A stretch of 64,000 bases of DNA from positions 1-64,000 of the forward strand of contig JAXLUR010000009.1 of NCBI GenBank assembly GCA_046329435.1, written 5' to 3'. Position 1 is the first letter of the stretch, and each line of letters opens with the position of its first letter. The translations under genes and the position numbers were made by a program. This document shows, in pieces, positions 62,731 through 64,000 of the stretch. The DNA is from M3007 sp046329435. GTDB lineage: Bacteria; Bacteroidota; Bacteroidia; Chitinophagales; Saprospiraceae. The notes under the pieces are model-generated. The model was given only the letters and a program-made list of their open reading frames with translations. It was not told where the DNA came from and ran no database searches.

Positions 62731-63900
62731 TCAGAGCCCCAAAGGCAGCTTACCTGCCTTAATTTCAGTCACTTGTGCAGCAGAAAACGGGCTGTCGAGC
62801 AAGCCGGAATCTTCCTGCGAACTGCGAAACAGGTCGGCGATAAAATGCAGGCGCTCGCCCAGATCGGCCCAGTCGGTGGCCCCGGTATCGCGCAGGGCGT
62901 CGGGCGTCGGATCAATCCGGGCCAGCAGCGCCGCGAGCGCCGGCAGTTCGATGTGCCGCAGCGATTGGGGGAAAGCGGCCCGCAGGTCATGACCGAGCCG
63001 CAGCACGCGCCCCTGCGACAATTCGAGCGTCATCAGGTGGTCGGTCAGGACGCGCCGGACGCTGCACCGAATCCGGTCGATGAAGCGGCTGATCGCCAGA
63101 TCGAGGGCCGAGCGGCGCCCTGCCCAGCGCAGCAGGAGCAGGGCGACATAGGCCAGCCAGCCCCGATACGGGAACAGGGCCGCGAGCAGGCGGCGGGTAA
63201 AATCGGCCGGTTCGGGCACCGCCGCTTCGAGGGCTTCGGCGATTTCGGGTTGCAGGCGGGTTTGTTCGTGAAAGCCGATTTCGAGGTTGGCCAGCAGGAT
63301 CAACTGGGCTTTTTCTCCTTTATTTTCAACAAAAAAAGCCTGGTAATACACGCGGAACGCCCGTTGCAGGCAAGCCTGTCCGTCGGGCGGATCGCCGTCG
63401 CGCAGGGTTCGGCAAAAGGCGTCGATGTTGGCCACTTCGGGCCGGGCATCGTCGAGGCAGCTGTCGATAAACCGGGCAAAAGCGCGGCCGATTTCGGCGT
63501 ACACTTTTTGGTTGCCGCGGCCCACGGCGTCGGCGGCGCGGTCGAGCACGGCGGCGGGGCCGAGGGTATCGCGCAGGAGCTGGCGAAGTTGGTCGGGGTG
63601 TTGGTCCGATCTTTTTTGCAGCAAAACGGCGACCAGTTCATCGGCAGCGGCGCGCAGCTCCGGCGCCGCGTCGAGGGCGCGGTCGAGGGCCTGGCGCAGG
63701 TCTTCGCGACGGATCGAGCGGCCTGCCTGTGCGGAGGCCCAGGTGGCGTAGGTGCACCAGTTGGCGCAAGGGCCCGTGCGGGTGGCCAGGCGCGCGGAGA
63801 GTTCGGCGTAGCTCTGGGTGATTTGAAGGTTTCGCAGCACTGCTTCGGGGTGTTCGGCGATGCGCTCGACCTCGGGGAGGGCGTAGTAGGGAGTTTCCAT
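62731..63900 (-). CDS. Protein of unknown function (389 aa)
   Basis: I do not recognise this family. The ATG at 63898-63900 (METPYYALPEVERIAEHPEA) is chosen; upstream extension is less likely. Near the N-terminus the motif PCANWCTYATWASAQAGRSI looks strongly conserved, with two Cys and three Trp residues. The chain is mostly helical, and a hydrophobic stretch (GWLAYVALLLLRWAG) lies near residue 245. It has no signal peptide. It precedes the Pif1-like helicase gene on the same strand by 84 bases. The first 100 bases beyond its start to the window edge show no gene. Confidence 0.6.
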   Translation of the reverse strand: METPYYALPEVERIAEHPEAVLRNLQITQSYAELSARLATRTGPCANWCTYATWASAQAGRSIRREDLRQALDRALDAAPELRAAADELVAVLLQKRSDQHPDQLRQLLRDTLGPAAVLDRAADAVGRGNQKVYAEIGRAFARFIDSCLDDARPEVANIDAFCRTLRDGDPPDGQACLQRAFRVYYQAFFVENKGEKAQLILLANLEIGFHEQTRLQPEIAEALEAAVPEPADFTRRLLAALFPYRGWLAYVALLLLRWAGRRSALDLAISRFIDRIRCSVRRVLTDHLMTLELSQGRVLRLGHDLRAAFPQSLRHIELPALAALLARIDPTPDALRDTGATDWADLGERLHFIADLFRSSQEDSGLLDSPFSAAQVTEIKAGKLPLGL

Positions 63901-64000
63901 TGGGCAGGCGATTGAAAAGCGGTTGGCGGCGAAGGAAAGCCACACACGGGCGGCGTCCTGCTTTTTGCGGCTATTGGACAGGGAAGGTAAGGGAGTGCCC

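Overview
The window looks like chromosomal DNA of a Bacteroidota bacterium, most likely of the Saprospiraceae/Lewinella type. This is inferred from gene content: secreted M43 metalloproteases with a type IX secretion (T9SS) sorting tail or dockerin-like repeats, a TonB-dependent receptor with a carboxypeptidase-regulatory-like domain, LytTR/LytS signalling, TPR-CHAT proteins beside a sigma factor, and promoter boxes of the Bacteroidota form TAnnTTTG instead of Shine-Dalgarno-driven starts. Coding density is high and GC is moderately high. No rRNA, tRNA or CRISPR array was found.

Left part (1-24200). A truncated secreted protease whose N-terminus carries ten copies of a 7-bp repeat is followed by a TPR-CHAT protein and a convergent sigma factor/membrane protein pair. 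Next come a lipoprotein alpha-carbonic anhydrase, a second M43 protease, a LytTR two-component pair and a TonB receptor. A three-gene unit (sugar isomerase, lysozyme-like lipoprotein, unknown membrane protein) precedes a salt-adaptation neighbourhood: mannosyl-3-phosphoglycerate synthase and phosphatase with three cation/proton antiporters. A DNA alkylation repair-like protein and kynureninase complete this part.

Centre (24190-40490). This is the most striking region: a 15.8-kb, five-gene, tightly spaced minus-strand operon. In transcription order it encodes a cytoplasmic-looking trypsin-fold protease (497 aa), a beta-rich DUF6603-like protein (1141 aa) and three giant proteins of no recognised function (1107, 1842 and 649 aa). 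A promoter match lies about 200 bp upstream. A 339-bp element with perfect 27-bp terminal inverted repeats lies at its 3' end and supplies the stop codons of both the operon and the convergent kynureninase gene. I know of no described function for this gene set; it is my main candidate for an undescribed system.

Right part (40577-64000). Ribosomal protein S1 with a long acidic extension, a CapA-like protein, small genes including a NUDIX hydrolase, and a 663-bp gap holding the best promoter match in the window plus a terminator but no convincing gene. MnmE follows. A 7.3-kb island with a type I restriction-modification system and an Abi-family gene sits exactly at the 3' end of mnmE, bounded by 17-bp direct repeats. 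This is the same kind of site used by SGI1-type islands. Within it hsdM and the abi gene carry single-base frameshifts, and no integrase is present. Beyond the island are a GH38-type alpha-mannosidase, a duplicated repeat region, a Pif1-like helicase and an unrecognised gene.
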